From: CBDBJR01 sp965206445
GTDB lineage: Bacteria; Pseudomonadota; Gammaproteobacteria; Arenicellales; Poriferihabitantaceae
Assembly (NCBI GenBank): GCA_965206445.1
Contig: CBDBJR010000001.1
Coordinates: 248,001 to 312,000 of the forward strand
Direction of reading: 5' to 3'
DNA length: 64,000 nt
Shown here: positions 35,885-44,245 of the stretch, in pieces
Layout of the letters: every line of letters begins with the position of its first letter
Numbering within the stretch: the first letter of the stretch is position 1
The notes under the pieces: model-generated
Told to the model about the DNA's origin: nothing
Database searches by the model: none
Seen by the model: the letters and a program-made list of their open reading frames with translations, nothing else
Made by a program: the position numbers and the translations under genes

Positions 35885-37045
35885 CTAGTAGGCGCCGCGC
35901 AGCAGCGGCCGGGCGTCCCTGGGTACGCCGAGCCGGTCCGCAAGAATGCGCAGTTTGCTGTGAAAATCCCCCCGCTCCACCTGCGCCCATTGCAGCCGGC
36001 GTCGGCCCTGCAGGCGCAGCCGGGTGCGGCCGTGCAGTATGCGGTGGTTGTCGAACACCGCCATATCGCCGGGCTTCAGCACCTTGCGCAGGATGCGCGC
36101 GTCGTCCTCGACCAGCTCGAGGAAGCGTTTCATGCCGCGGTAATAGACCGCCGTGGCGGCGTAGTCGATACAGGCCGGCGCCGCCACGCGGTCGTTGACC
36201 CGCACGCCGCACAGGTTGGCGAATTCATCGACCGAGATGCACGGGAATTCGGCAATCAGATCGACGTCGTCGGCAAAATGGCGGCGGAAGGCTTGACGGC
36301 AGCGGGTCAGCGCCGCGAAGCCGTCCGGGTCGTCCGCGCGCAGCGCCTCCGCCGCCTCGAAGCCGTCCAGGAAGATCGACGCGCCCTCGCCCTGCGTGCC
36401 GGCCTCGATGCAGTGGAACATCAATATCCCCGGCGGTGAGGCGCGGTAGGGCTCATCGGTATGCGGTTTGAGCGCATCGACGTCGTTGGCGATGCTGCGC
36501 CGCGCGCGGTCGGCGACGATATCCTGGATGCGGCCAAAGTTGCTTTCCTGCGGGCAGCCAATCCGCAGCGCCAGGGTTTCCAGCGTGCCGGCGCGCGCCG
36601 GCGCACCCTCGAGGAACGCCAGGCCGTGCTGTTTGACGGTGTGCAGCAGGTCGAGCAGCGCCGCGTCGTCGTCCACCACGTCGGCATAGCGCACCGCCGT
36701 CGGCGTCCGCCTGAAATCGTCATCCCACAGCCGGGGGATATATGCCCGGCGGCGGCGCGCCGCGGCGTCGTAGGCATGGTCTTGCAGCCAGCGGCCATCG
36801 AATCGTCCGTGGTGGCCGTCCGACCAGGTGACGGCAATGCCGTCGGCGCCGTCCACCGCCACCGGCTCCACCCGCTCGAACCGGACCGCCAAATCGAGCG
36901 CGGTCAGGCGGAGCGCGCGGCGGCCAATCGCCGGGTCGCCGCAGACGGCGCAGCGGCAGTTGTCGCGCAGCCAGATGGCATGGAACCGTGATGGGCGGCC
37001 CCACTGCACGGTCAGCGTGGTCGCGTCATGGCGGAGAATCTTCAT
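35885..37045 (-). CDS. Gamma-butyrobetaine hydroxylase-like Fe(II)/2-oxoglutarate dioxygenase
   Basis: 386 residues from the ATG at 37045. The N-terminal zinc site is seen as 'WLRDNCRCAVCGDP' (Cys30, Cys32, Cys35) with a His in 'WSDGHHG' near 78, spaced as in human BBOX1 (Cys38/40/43, His82). The double-stranded beta-helix core has H195-x-D197 in 'LKPHTDEPYR' and the distal His338 in 'FDNHRILHGR'. These are the metal ligands of the gamma-butyrobetaine and trimethyllysine hydroxylases that make carnitine. An open frame upstream to 37639 overlaps the gamma-glutamyltransferase and is rejected. Carnitine-related chemistry fits the betaine genes nearby. Confidence 0.87.
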   Translation of the reverse strand: MKILRHDATTLTVQWGRPSRFHAIWLRDNCRCAVCGDPAIGRRALRLTALDLAVRFERVEPVAVDGADGIAVTWSDGHHGRFDGRWLQDHAYDAAARRRRAYIPRLWDDDFRRTPTAVRYADVVDDDAALLDLLHTVKQHGLAFLEGAPARAGTLETLALRIGCPQESNFGRIQDIVADRARRSIANDVDALKPHTDEPYRASPPGILMFHCIEAGTQGEGASIFLDGFEAAEALRADDPDGFAALTRCRQAFRRHFADDVDLIAEFPCISVDEFANLCGVRVNDRVAAPACIDYAATAVYYRGMKRFLELVEDDARILRKVLKPGDMAVFDNHRILHGRTRLRLQGRRRLQWAQVERGDFHSKLRILADRLGVPRDARPLLRGAY

Positions 37046-37131
37046 CCGTGCAGCGGGGGCGGCGGTCGAGTCCGAACCGGGGCGCGCGGCGGGCTCGGGT
37101 GCGGTGCGGTTGCGTACCATGCTGGCGCCGC

Positions 37132-38727
37132 TCAATAGCCCGCCGCCATGCCGTCTTTGCGCGGGTCGGAGCCGCCGATCAGCTGCCCGGTGGCGTGATC
37201 GATCCAGATCGCCTGCGCGCCGCCAATCGGCCGGGCCGCCGCCGCGACAGCATGTCCCCGGGCGCGCAGGGCGGCGGCAATAGCGGGCGGGATGGTGGTT
37301 TCCAGCTCGACCGTGGCGGAGAACGGGTCGGGGAAAAAGCGCGGGCAATCCTGCGCCGCCTGCACGTCCATGCCGTAATCCATCATCCGGGTCAGCAACT
37401 GCATCTGCCCAAAGGCCTGATAATCGCCGCCCATCACGCCGAACGGCATCACGGTGTTGCCGTTTTGCGTCACCATGCCGGGAATAATCGTATGCAGCGG
37501 CCGCTTGCCGGGCTCGATGCAGTTGGGGTGGCCGGGCTGCACGACAAACCCCATGCCGCGATTGTGCAGCAGCACGCCGGACTGCGGCGCCATCAGGCCG
37601 GAGCCGAAGCCGTAAAACAGCGTATTGATCAGGCTGCACGCATTGCGGTCGCGGTCAACCACGGCGATATAGACCGTGCTTTTATGCCGCGGCAGCGTCA
37701 GGTCGGGCAGCGGGTCGCGCGCCCGGTCGGCGCGAATCGCCGCGCGCAACTGAGCGCCGTGCGCCGGGTCGAGCAACGCCGCCACCGGCACCGCGGAAAA
37801 GTCCGGGTCGGCCAGATACAGCGCGCGGTCACGATAGGCCAGCCGCCCGGCCTCAATCTCGTGGTGGATGCGCTCGATGGTAATCGGATGCGCGCCGAAC
37901 CGCTCGATGCCGGCCATGATCTCGAGCAGCAGCAGCGCAATCACGCCCTGGCCGTTGGGTGGGCATTGCCAGACTTCATAGTCGCGGAACCGGCTGCTGA
38001 TCGGCGTCACATAGGTCGCCGCCGCCGCATCAAAATCCTCCTGTGTCTGCCGCCCGCCCAGGCCGCGCAGTTTGGCCAGCATGTCCGCCGCCACCCGACC
38101 GGCATAAAAACCGTCGCGCCCGTGGGCGGCAATCTGTTCGAGGGTCTGCGCCAACTGCGGCTGCGTATGCCGCGCGCCCATCGGCAGCGTGCGGCCGTCG
38201 CGCAGAAACACCGCCCCGGCGTCCGGGTCGCCTTTGAGCAGCGCGAGGTTGGCGGCGAAATCGAACGCAACCCGCTGGCCGACCGGATAGCCGTCGCGGG
38301 CGTAGCCGATTGCCGGTTGCAGCAACTCGGCCAGCGGCCGGCTGCCGTAGTCCTGATTCAGCCGCACCCATGCATCGACCGCGGTGGGGATGGTCACCGC
38401 GTGCGGCGACTGCTGCGCGATGGCGGTGATGCCGTTATCCAGCAGCCACGGCGCACTCAGCCCCTGCGGCGCGCGCCCGGAGCCGTTCAGCGCGACCGGC
38501 GTATCACGGTTGGCCGGCGCATACAGACAAAAACAATCGCCGCCAACCCCGGTCGAGGCCGGCTCGACCACCGCCTGAACGGCGACCGCAGCCAGCGCCG
38601 CATCCACCGCATTGCCGCCCCGGCGCAGCACGTCCAGCGCCGCCGAAGTTGACAGCGGGTGCGAGGTACAGGCCATGCCGTTGGGCGCCAGCACCGGGGA
38701 GCGACCGGGACGCTGTAAATCACGCAT
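37132..38727 (-). CDS. Gamma-glutamyltransferase family protein (Ntn hydrolase)
   Basis: 531 residues. N-terminal blocks 'GGNAVDAALAAVAVQAVVEP' and 'GVGGDCFCLYAPA' are typical; the autoprocessing site and nucleophile Thr is in 'LPRHKSTVYIAVVDRDRN', equivalent to Thr391 of the E. coli enzyme. Further blocks 'IEPGKRPLHTIIPGM' and 'PFGVMGGDYQAFGQM' carry glutamate-binding residues. There is no obvious signal peptide, so this may be a cytoplasmic member acting on gamma-glutamyl-capped intermediates. It heads the operon with the dioxygenase and SDR. Confidence 0.88.
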   Translation of the reverse strand: MRDLQRPGRSPVLAPNGMACTSHPLSTSAALDVLRRGGNAVDAALAAVAVQAVVEPASTGVGGDCFCLYAPANRDTPVALNGSGRAPQGLSAPWLLDNGITAIAQQSPHAVTIPTAVDAWVRLNQDYGSRPLAELLQPAIGYARDGYPVGQRVAFDFAANLALLKGDPDAGAVFLRDGRTLPMGARHTQPQLAQTLEQIAAHGRDGFYAGRVAADMLAKLRGLGGRQTQEDFDAAAATYVTPISSRFRDYEVWQCPPNGQGVIALLLLEIMAGIERFGAHPITIERIHHEIEAGRLAYRDRALYLADPDFSAVPVAALLDPAHGAQLRAAIRADRARDPLPDLTLPRHKSTVYIAVVDRDRNACSLINTLFYGFGSGLMAPQSGVLLHNRGMGFVVQPGHPNCIEPGKRPLHTIIPGMVTQNGNTVMPFGVMGGDYQAFGQMQLLTRMMDYGMDVQAAQDCPRFFPDPFSATVELETTIPPAIAAALRARGHAVAAAARPIGGAQAIWIDHATGQLIGGSDPRKDGMAAGY

Positions 38728-38769
38728 CGTGCCGGCCGGTGTGTGGGGCTGTGGGTGCGTCTGTGTGCC

Positions 38770-38805
38770 GGCCGATACAGGGGCCGGTACAGGGGCCGGT
38801 ACAGG
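38770..38805. repeat. Three 12-bp tandem repeats (GGCCGGTACAGG)
   Basis: GGCCGATACAGG followed by two copies of GGCCGGTACAGG, about 45 bases upstream of the gamma-glutamyltransferase start. A regulatory or slippage-prone site is possible. Confidence 0.6.
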
Positions 38806-39117
38806 GCGGCCCCGATACGGCGGATGAGCGGTCGGATATTGGGCGCATAGCGGCGCTACCTTAGCATTAAATCGCCGGATTTCAAGCGCGCGCGCACCGC
38901 CGACGCTGCCCGGCCCGGCGAATGAAAACAGCGGTCGCCGGCGGCCCGCCGATAGCGGGCAATCAGGCCGCTATCCGGCGCTTTGGGAATGCGCCGGCGC
39001 TGTTGGGTGCAAAGGAAGAGGAGGAAACGGGCAAAAACCGCAGCAAAACCGCAGCCGGTCACCGTCCAGGGCGATGAATGGCGCTGCGGCCGCAACCAGG
39101 CTGCCGACAAGCGGACC

Positions 39118-39133
39118 GGGGAGGTGTCTCCCC
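39118..39133 (-). terminator. GC-rich hairpin after the adhesin gene
   Basis: GGGGAG-gtgt-CTCCCC, extendable outward through GGACC/GACCC pairings, begins about 33 bases past the adhesin stop. It lacks a T-tract, so its strength as a terminator is uncertain. Confidence 0.4.
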
Positions 39134-39165
39134 GACCCGCTCAATCGGGCAGTGGCCGAGCGGCG

Positions 39166-41310
39166 TTAGAAGCCGATGGAAATGCTGCCGCCGATGGCGG
39201 CCTTGTTCGAATCGAAGCCGTAGGCGCCGCCCACTCTGATCAGCAGGTTTTTCTTTGGACGGAATCCGGCACCGAGGGCCACCGCCTGTCTGTCCTGATA
39301 GTGGCCGACGCCGAGTGACAGGCCGAATTTATGCCCCGACGGGACTTCCATCATCGACAGCGCCGTTGCCATCGCAATGCCTTCGTCGAGGCGGTCTATC
39401 TCGCCGTCGAGACGATCGACTTCGTTATTGAGCGCGCCGATTGCAGCCTCGTTGCGGCCGATCTGCTCGACTCTACCTTGCAGCCTGGGCGAGAGCGTTC
39501 TCATGTTGACCGCGTTCTCTGCAATGTGCTCGTTTTGAACAGCGTTCTCTGCGAGTTTGTCAGAAGTGACCTGATCGTCCAGAATGTGCTCGGTTAGAAC
39601 AGCGTTCTCTGCGAGTTTGTCAGAAGTGACCTGATCGTCCAGAATGTGCTCGGTTAGAACAGCGTTCTCTGCGAGTTTGTCAGAAGTGACCTGATCGTCC
39701 AGAATGTGCTCGGTTAGAACAGCGTTCTCTGCGAGTTTGTCAGAAGTGACCTGATCGTCCAGAATGTGCTCGGTTAGAACAGCGTTCTCTGCGAGTTTGT
39801 CAGAAGTGACCTGATCGTCCAGAATGTGCTCGGTTAGAACAGCGTTCTCTGCGAGTTTGTCAGAAGTGACCTGATCGTCCAGAATGTGCTCGGTTAGAAC
39901 AGCGTTCTCTGCGAGTTTGTCAGAAGTGACCTGATCGTCCAGAATGTGCTCGGTTAGAACAGCGTTCTCTGCGAGTTTGTCAGAAGTGACCTGATCGTCC
40001 AGAATGTGAGTGGTTCGTACAGCGTCGTCTGCGATTTTGTCAAAAGTGACCTGATCGTTCATAATGTGCTCGGTTCGAACAGCGTTGGGTGCGAGGTGGT
40101 CATTAGTGACCTGATCGTCCTCAATGTGCTCGGTTCGAACAGCGTCCTCTGCGAGGTGGTCATTAGTGACCTGATTGTCCTCAATGTGCTCGGTTCGAAC
40201 AGCGTCGTCTGCGAGGTGGTCATTAGTGACCTGATTGTCCTCAATGTGCTCGGTTCGAACAGCGTCGTCTGCGAGGTGGTCATTAGTGACCTGATTGTCC
40301 TCAATGTGCTCGGTTCGAACAGCGTCGTCTGCGAGGTGGTCATTAGTGACCTGATTGTCCTCAATGTGCTCGGTTAGAACAGCGTTCTCTGCGAGTTTGT
40401 CAGAAGTGACCTGATCGTCCAGAATGTGCTCGGTTAGAACAGCGTTCTCTGCGAGTTTGTCAGAAGTGACCTGATCGTCCAGAATGTGCTCGGTTAGAAC
40501 AGCGTTCTCTGCGAGTTTGTCAGAAGTGACCTGATCGTCCAGAATGTGCTCGGTTAGAACAGCGTTCTCTGCGAGTTTGTCAGAAGTGACCTGATCGTCC
40601 AGAATGTGCTCGGTTAGAACAGCGTTCTCTGCGAGTTTGTCAGAAGTGACCTGATCGTCCAGAATGTGCTCGGTTAGAACAGCGTTCTCTGCGAGTTTGT
40701 CAGAAGTGACCTGATCGTCCAGAATGTGCTCGGTTCGAACAGCGTTGGGTGCGAGGTGGTCATTAGTGACCTGATCGTCCTCAATGTGCTCGGTTCGAAC
40801 AGCGTCGTCTGCGAGGTGGTCATTAGTGACCTGATTGTCCTCAATGTGCTCGGTTCGAACAGCGTCGTCTGCGAGGTGGTCATTAGTGACCTGATTGTCC
40901 TCAATGTGCTCGGTTCGAACAGCGTCGTCTGCGAGGTGGTCATTAGTGACCTGATTGTCCTCAATGTGCTCGGTTCGAACAGCGTCCTCTGCGATTTTGC
41001 CAGAAGTGACCGCATCGTCAGCGATATTATCTTCGTGGACTGCGTTTCGCTCGATTTGGTCGGTTGCGATATCAGGAGCCGCGGGGTCCACAGCATCGTG
41101 ATTCGCCCATGCGGACGGAAGGGGAAAAACGGCGACACTAAGCGCCACAATCAGCGCGCAGGATCGCTTGCAAATTACAGTGCGCAGTGAGTCCGTACGG
41201 GCGTCATGAACGCCATATAGCGGGGCCGGGCGAAAGGTTGCCCCTCCTCCGAGTGGCACGGAGTGTGCAGGCAAAAGGGTATTGTCAAATACGTGGTTCG
41301 TGCTATTCAT
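39166..41310 (-). CDS. Repetitive trimeric-autotransporter-like surface protein with YadA-type anchor
   Basis: 714 residues. An extended N-terminus contains a signal peptide ('CALIVALSVAVFPLPSAWA', cleavage after AWA near residue 68). About 25 copies of a 20-residue unit follow, each of the form 'AV-x-T-E-H-I' + 'DDQVTSDKLAEN' or 'DNQVTNDHLADD'. Then a short coiled coil ('NEVDRLDGEIDRLDEGIA') and a C-terminal region ending '...AAIGGSISIGF' that resembles the four-strand YadA outer-membrane anchor ('GLSLGVGHYQDRQAVALGAG'). Likely a homotrimeric surface fibre or adhesin. GGAG precedes the ATG at 41310. Confidence 0.8.
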   Translation of the reverse strand: MNSTNHVFDNTLLPAHSVPLGGGATFRPAPLYGVHDARTDSLRTVICKRSCALIVALSVAVFPLPSAWANHDAVDPAAPDIATDQIERNAVHEDNIADDAVTSGKIAEDAVRTEHIEDNQVTNDHLADDAVRTEHIEDNQVTNDHLADDAVRTEHIEDNQVTNDHLADDAVRTEHIEDDQVTNDHLAPNAVRTEHILDDQVTSDKLAENAVLTEHILDDQVTSDKLAENAVLTEHILDDQVTSDKLAENAVLTEHILDDQVTSDKLAENAVLTEHILDDQVTSDKLAENAVLTEHILDDQVTSDKLAENAVLTEHIEDNQVTNDHLADDAVRTEHIEDNQVTNDHLADDAVRTEHIEDNQVTNDHLADDAVRTEHIEDNQVTNDHLAEDAVRTEHIEDDQVTNDHLAPNAVRTEHIMNDQVTFDKIADDAVRTTHILDDQVTSDKLAENAVLTEHILDDQVTSDKLAENAVLTEHILDDQVTSDKLAENAVLTEHILDDQVTSDKLAENAVLTEHILDDQVTSDKLAENAVLTEHILDDQVTSDKLAENAVLTEHILDDQVTSDKLAENAVLTEHILDDQVTSDKLAENAVQNEHIAENAVNMRTLSPRLQGRVEQIGRNEAAIGALNNEVDRLDGEIDRLDEGIAMATALSMMEVPSGHKFGLSLGVGHYQDRQAVALGAGFRPKKNLLIRVGGAYGFDSNKAAIGGSISIGF
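39540..41040 (-). repeat. About 25 tandem 60-bp coding repeats in two alternating types
   Basis: The period is exactly 60 bases. Type A units (39540-40010 and 40380-40730) are essentially identical to one another; type B units (40080-40370 and 40740-41030) likewise. Blocks run B, A, B, A from the N-terminus. The near-perfect identity implies recent expansion and predicts length variation between strains. Confidence 0.9.
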
Positions 41311-41568
41311 TACGGGTCTCCAAAGCTACGTGGTTGAGAAAAATCAGCGGTAATTGTTGTAGGCTTTTCGCCACATCATTTACACATTAACGCCGCATTT
41401 TGCCAGTATTTGAGAAAAAATCAACCCCCGGTATTAAATATTTCCCGATAATTATTTGCGCAACCACGTGCCGCCGCCGCCCGCCCGGCGCGCCGCCAAT
41501 AGGGGTATTGCACGCTATCCAGCCGGGCTATACTGCCGTGCATCTGATCATCATGGGGCGGACAGCTT

Positions 41569-42786
41569 ATGGAGCATCCTGCGGACACTATCGACCCGCT
41601 GTCGGCTGCCGGCGGGAAGGCGCTGGCGGTTGCGCGGCAGCAGCGGTTGCGGGCCGTTATGCGTGCGCGCAACGTGCCGGCATTGCTGATTGTGGATGCG
41701 GTCAATATCCTGTACGCCACCGACGTCAGCAACATGACAATCTTTTCCACCCGGACGCCGGCGCGCTATCTGCTGCTGTTGGCCGAGGGGGCGGCGATTT
41801 TGTACGAGTATGCCGGCTGCGCACATTTGGCGGCGGGGCTGGATACGGTCGATGACGTGCGGCCGGGGCGCGGCTTGTGTTATGTCAGCTCCGGTGGCGA
41901 CCCGGTCGGGCAGGCGCGGGCGATGGCGGCGGAAATTGCCGCTGCGGTCACGGACGCGGGGCTGGCGGTGGATTGCCTGGCGGTTGACCGGTTGCCGTAT
42001 CCGGCGATTGATGCGCTGCGGGCCGAGGGCTTCGGGTTGGTTGATGCCGACCGGGTGTTGAGTGCGGCGCGTAAAATCAAGCTGCCGGGCGAGGTCGCAC
42101 TGCTGCGCGAGGCGATGCGGCGGGTGGCCGGGGCGGCCGGTGAAATGGAGGCGCGCATCGAGCCGGGGCGCAGCGAAACCGAGATCTGGGCGGATTTCAC
42201 GCGCGCGTTTGTGGCCACCGAAGGCCGGTATATTGTGACCCGCTTATTGCAAAGCGGCGAGCGCACGTTTCCCTATTTTCAGGAGGCCGGGCCGCGCAAG
42301 GTGGCGGCCGGTGAGCTGGTCTGCTTCGATACCGATACGGTCGGGTTTGGCGGCTACTGCGTCGATTTTTCGCGCACCTATCTGTGCGGCGACCGACCGG
42401 CAACGGCGGTGCAAAGGGGGCTGTACGCCAGGGCGCGCGAGCAGCTCGAACACAACCTGGCACTGGTCAGGCCCGGGGTTGCCTTTGCCGAGCTGGCCGC
42501 GCACGCCTGGCCGGTGCCGGCGGAGCACCGTGCAAGCCGCTACTATTGCATCGGCCACGGGCTGGGGATGTCGGGCGAGTTTCCGAATATCCCGCACGCG
42601 CTGGCGGGGCAGCCGTATCCGCTGGTGGGTGCGGTCGAGCCGGGCATGGTGCTGTGCATCGAAAGCTATCTGGGCTCGGCGGCGGCCGGGCAGGGGGTTA
42701 AGCTGGAGGAGCAGCTATTGGTGACCGAGTGCGGCGTTGAGCGCATGAGTGCGGGGGTGCCGTTTGATGATCGTCTGGGGGCCTAG
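41569..42786 (+). CDS. M24-family protein, DddP-like (DMSP lyase relative or peptidase)
   Basis: 405 residues with a creatinase-like N-domain and a pita-bread C-domain. Metal ligands are Asp254, Asp256, Asp266 ('VCFDTDTVG...VDFSRT'), His330 ('CIGHGLGM'), Glu365 ('LCIESYLG') and Glu380 ('VKLEEQ'). Their spacing equals that recalled for DddP (Asp295/297/307, His371, Glu406/421) with a constant offset of 41. Tyr325 matches DddP Tyr366, but the position of its catalytic Asp377 is Gly336. So it belongs near DddP but may not cleave DMSP; other M24 relatives hydrolyse ectoine or X-Pro peptides. It leads the betaine-type cluster. Confidence 0.75.
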   Translation: MEHPADTIDPLSAAGGKALAVARQQRLRAVMRARNVPALLIVDAVNILYATDVSNMTIFSTRTPARYLLLLAEGAAILYEYAGCAHLAAGLDTVDDVRPGRGLCYVSSGGDPVGQARAMAAEIAAAVTDAGLAVDCLAVDRLPYPAIDALRAEGFGLVDADRVLSAARKIKLPGEVALLREAMRRVAGAAGEMEARIEPGRSETEIWADFTRAFVATEGRYIVTRLLQSGERTFPYFQEAGPRKVAAGELVCFDTDTVGFGGYCVDFSRTYLCGDRPATAVQRGLYARAREQLEHNLALVRPGVAFAELAAHAWPVPAEHRASRYYCIGHGLGMSGEFPNIPHALAGQPYPLVGAVEPGMVLCIESYLGSAAAGQGVKLEEQLLVTECGVERMSAGVPFDDRLGA

Positions 42787-42956
42787 GGGTATGCGGCGAG
42801 CCGGTGGCGGGCGGCGTCAGGCGGTGGTGTCTGAGCGGCGGTTTTAACCGCCGTCAGGTTGTCAACCGGCACATTGTGGGCGCATACTGTCGGCTGATTG
42901 CATCCTGTATCCGTTTTTTTCATGCCGCCTGCCGGGCGGCGTCAAGGAGTAAGTCT

Positions 42957-44117
42957 ATGGCCGATGCCGTTTTGAGCCGTACCGAATTGGCGCATATCGC
43001 CGGGCGGTATGATGCGGTCGCCGCGCGCTCGTATTCGATCGACGCGCGCTGCTATCTCGACGCCCGATTTGTTCGCATCGAGCGCGAGCAGATTTTCCGC
43101 CGCAGCTGGCAGTTTGTCTGCCACGAAGAAAAACTGCGCACCGCCGGCAGCTATGTCGCGGCGACCATCGCCGGGCAGAGTGTTGTCGTGATGCGCAGCG
43201 GCGGTGAGTTGCGGGCGTTTTACAATGTCTGCAAGCACCGCGGGCACGAATTGCTGCGCGGCGAGGGCCGGGTCACGCGCATCACCTGCCCGTATCACGC
43301 CTGGACCTACGACCTTGACGGCGGGCTGGTGCGCGCGCCGCGTTCGGCGCATGTGGAGAACTTCGCGCCGCAGGAAATCCGCCTCGACCGGGTGCGGGTT
43401 GAAATCTTCTGCCATCTGGTGTTTGTCAATCTCGACCCGGCGGCGGTGCCGCTGGCCGAGCAGTCCGGGCGGCTGGCGCAGGAGGTGATGGAATATGCCG
43501 CGGATTTGCCGCGCCTGACCTTTGCGACCCGGCTGACCTACCGCCTCGAGGCCAACTGGAAGGCGGTGGTGGACAATTTTCTTGAGTGCTATCACTGCCC
43601 GGGCGCCCACAAGGGCTTCAGCTCGATGATCGACCTCGACACCTACCGGGTCACGACCCACGGCATTTATTCCAGCCACATGGCCAAGGCGCGCGCCGGC
43701 GCCAACAGCGCCTATCGCATCGAAGATGCATCGGTGACCGACCACGCGGTCTGGTTCCTGTGGCCGAACACCGCGCTGCTGCGCTACCCCGGTCGCGGCA
43801 ATTTTATGGTGTGGCGCTTTTATCCGGTCAGTGAGCAGGAAACCCGGGAGGAATTCGATTTCTTTTTTGCCACCGCCGAGCCCGACGAGCGCGAACGCGA
43901 CGCGATCGAGTTTATCGACCGGGTGTTGCAGCCGGAGGACATCGGCCTGGTCGAGAGTGTGCAGCGCGGCATGAACACGCCGGCCTTCAGCGCCGGGCGG
44001 TACATGGTCGACCGCGACGGCAGCGGCGCCAGCGAGCACGCGGTGCATCATTTTCACGGGCTGCTGCTCGCGGCCTATCGGCGGGCGGGCGAGCCGGACG
44101 GCTTGCCGTCGGCCTGA
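42957..44117 (+). CDS. Rieske non-heme iron oxygenase, quaternary-ammonium type (GbcA/CntA-like)
   Basis: 386 residues from the ATG at 42957, preceded by AAGGAG. The Rieske [2Fe-2S] ligands are Cys92-x-His94 and Cys111-x2-His114 ('NVCKHRGHE', 'TCPYHAW'). The mononuclear iron site is 'DNFLECYHCPGAH' with His213 and His218. 'LECYHC' is typical of the oxygenases that demethylate glycine betaine (GbcA), cleave carnitine (CntA/YeaW) or act on stachydrine. Substrate assignment among these is not possible from sequence alone, and the reductase partner is not in this window. Neighbouring betaine transport supports an osmolyte substrate. Confidence 0.85.
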   Translation: MADAVLSRTELAHIAGRYDAVAARSYSIDARCYLDARFVRIEREQIFRRSWQFVCHEEKLRTAGSYVAATIAGQSVVVMRSGGELRAFYNVCKHRGHELLRGEGRVTRITCPYHAWTYDLDGGLVRAPRSAHVENFAPQEIRLDRVRVEIFCHLVFVNLDPAAVPLAEQSGRLAQEVMEYAADLPRLTFATRLTYRLEANWKAVVDNFLECYHCPGAHKGFSSMIDLDTYRVTTHGIYSSHMAKARAGANSAYRIEDASVTDHAVWFLWPNTALLRYPGRGNFMVWRFYPVSEQETREEFDFFFATAEPDERERDAIEFIDRVLQPEDIGLVESVQRGMNTPAFSAGRYMVDRDGSGASEHAVHHFHGLLLAAYRRAGEPDGLPSA

Positions 44118-44245
44118 AGTCGGGGTATATAATCCGGCGACGATACTGAGTTGGCCTGGCGGTGAGCGTGCAGACGGTCGCTGTGCTCGCCGTTCAATTC
44201 GTACTATTTCAATCTATCTGATTCAATCTACCTGAGGGGAATGCA

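Larger units (their letters stand above)
38728..39165. other. Intergenic region with short tandem repeats
   Basis: No credible gene. Holds a 3 x 12-bp tandem repeat (38770-38805) above the gamma-glutamyltransferase start and a terminator-like hairpin (39118-39133) downstream of the adhesin. Confidence 0.55.

Noticed and set aside
37046..37639. N-terminal extension of the gamma-butyrobetaine hydroxylase-like frame
   Set aside because: Overlaps the gamma-glutamyltransferase gene on the same strand in another frame; family homology begins at the ATG at 37045.
36988..38652. 554-residue plus-strand frame
   Set aside because: Antisense to gamma-glutamyltransferase and the dioxygenase; Arg/His/Gln-rich composition typical of a shadow frame in high-GC DNA.
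40006..40377. 123-residue hydrophobic repeat frame opposite the adhesin
   Set aside because: It exists only as the complement of the 60-bp repeats and lacks a ribosome-binding site.
39540..41040. Regular 60-bp repeats that might suggest a CRISPR array
   Set aside because: There are no unique spacers; units are contiguous, in frame, and code a 20-residue protein repeat.
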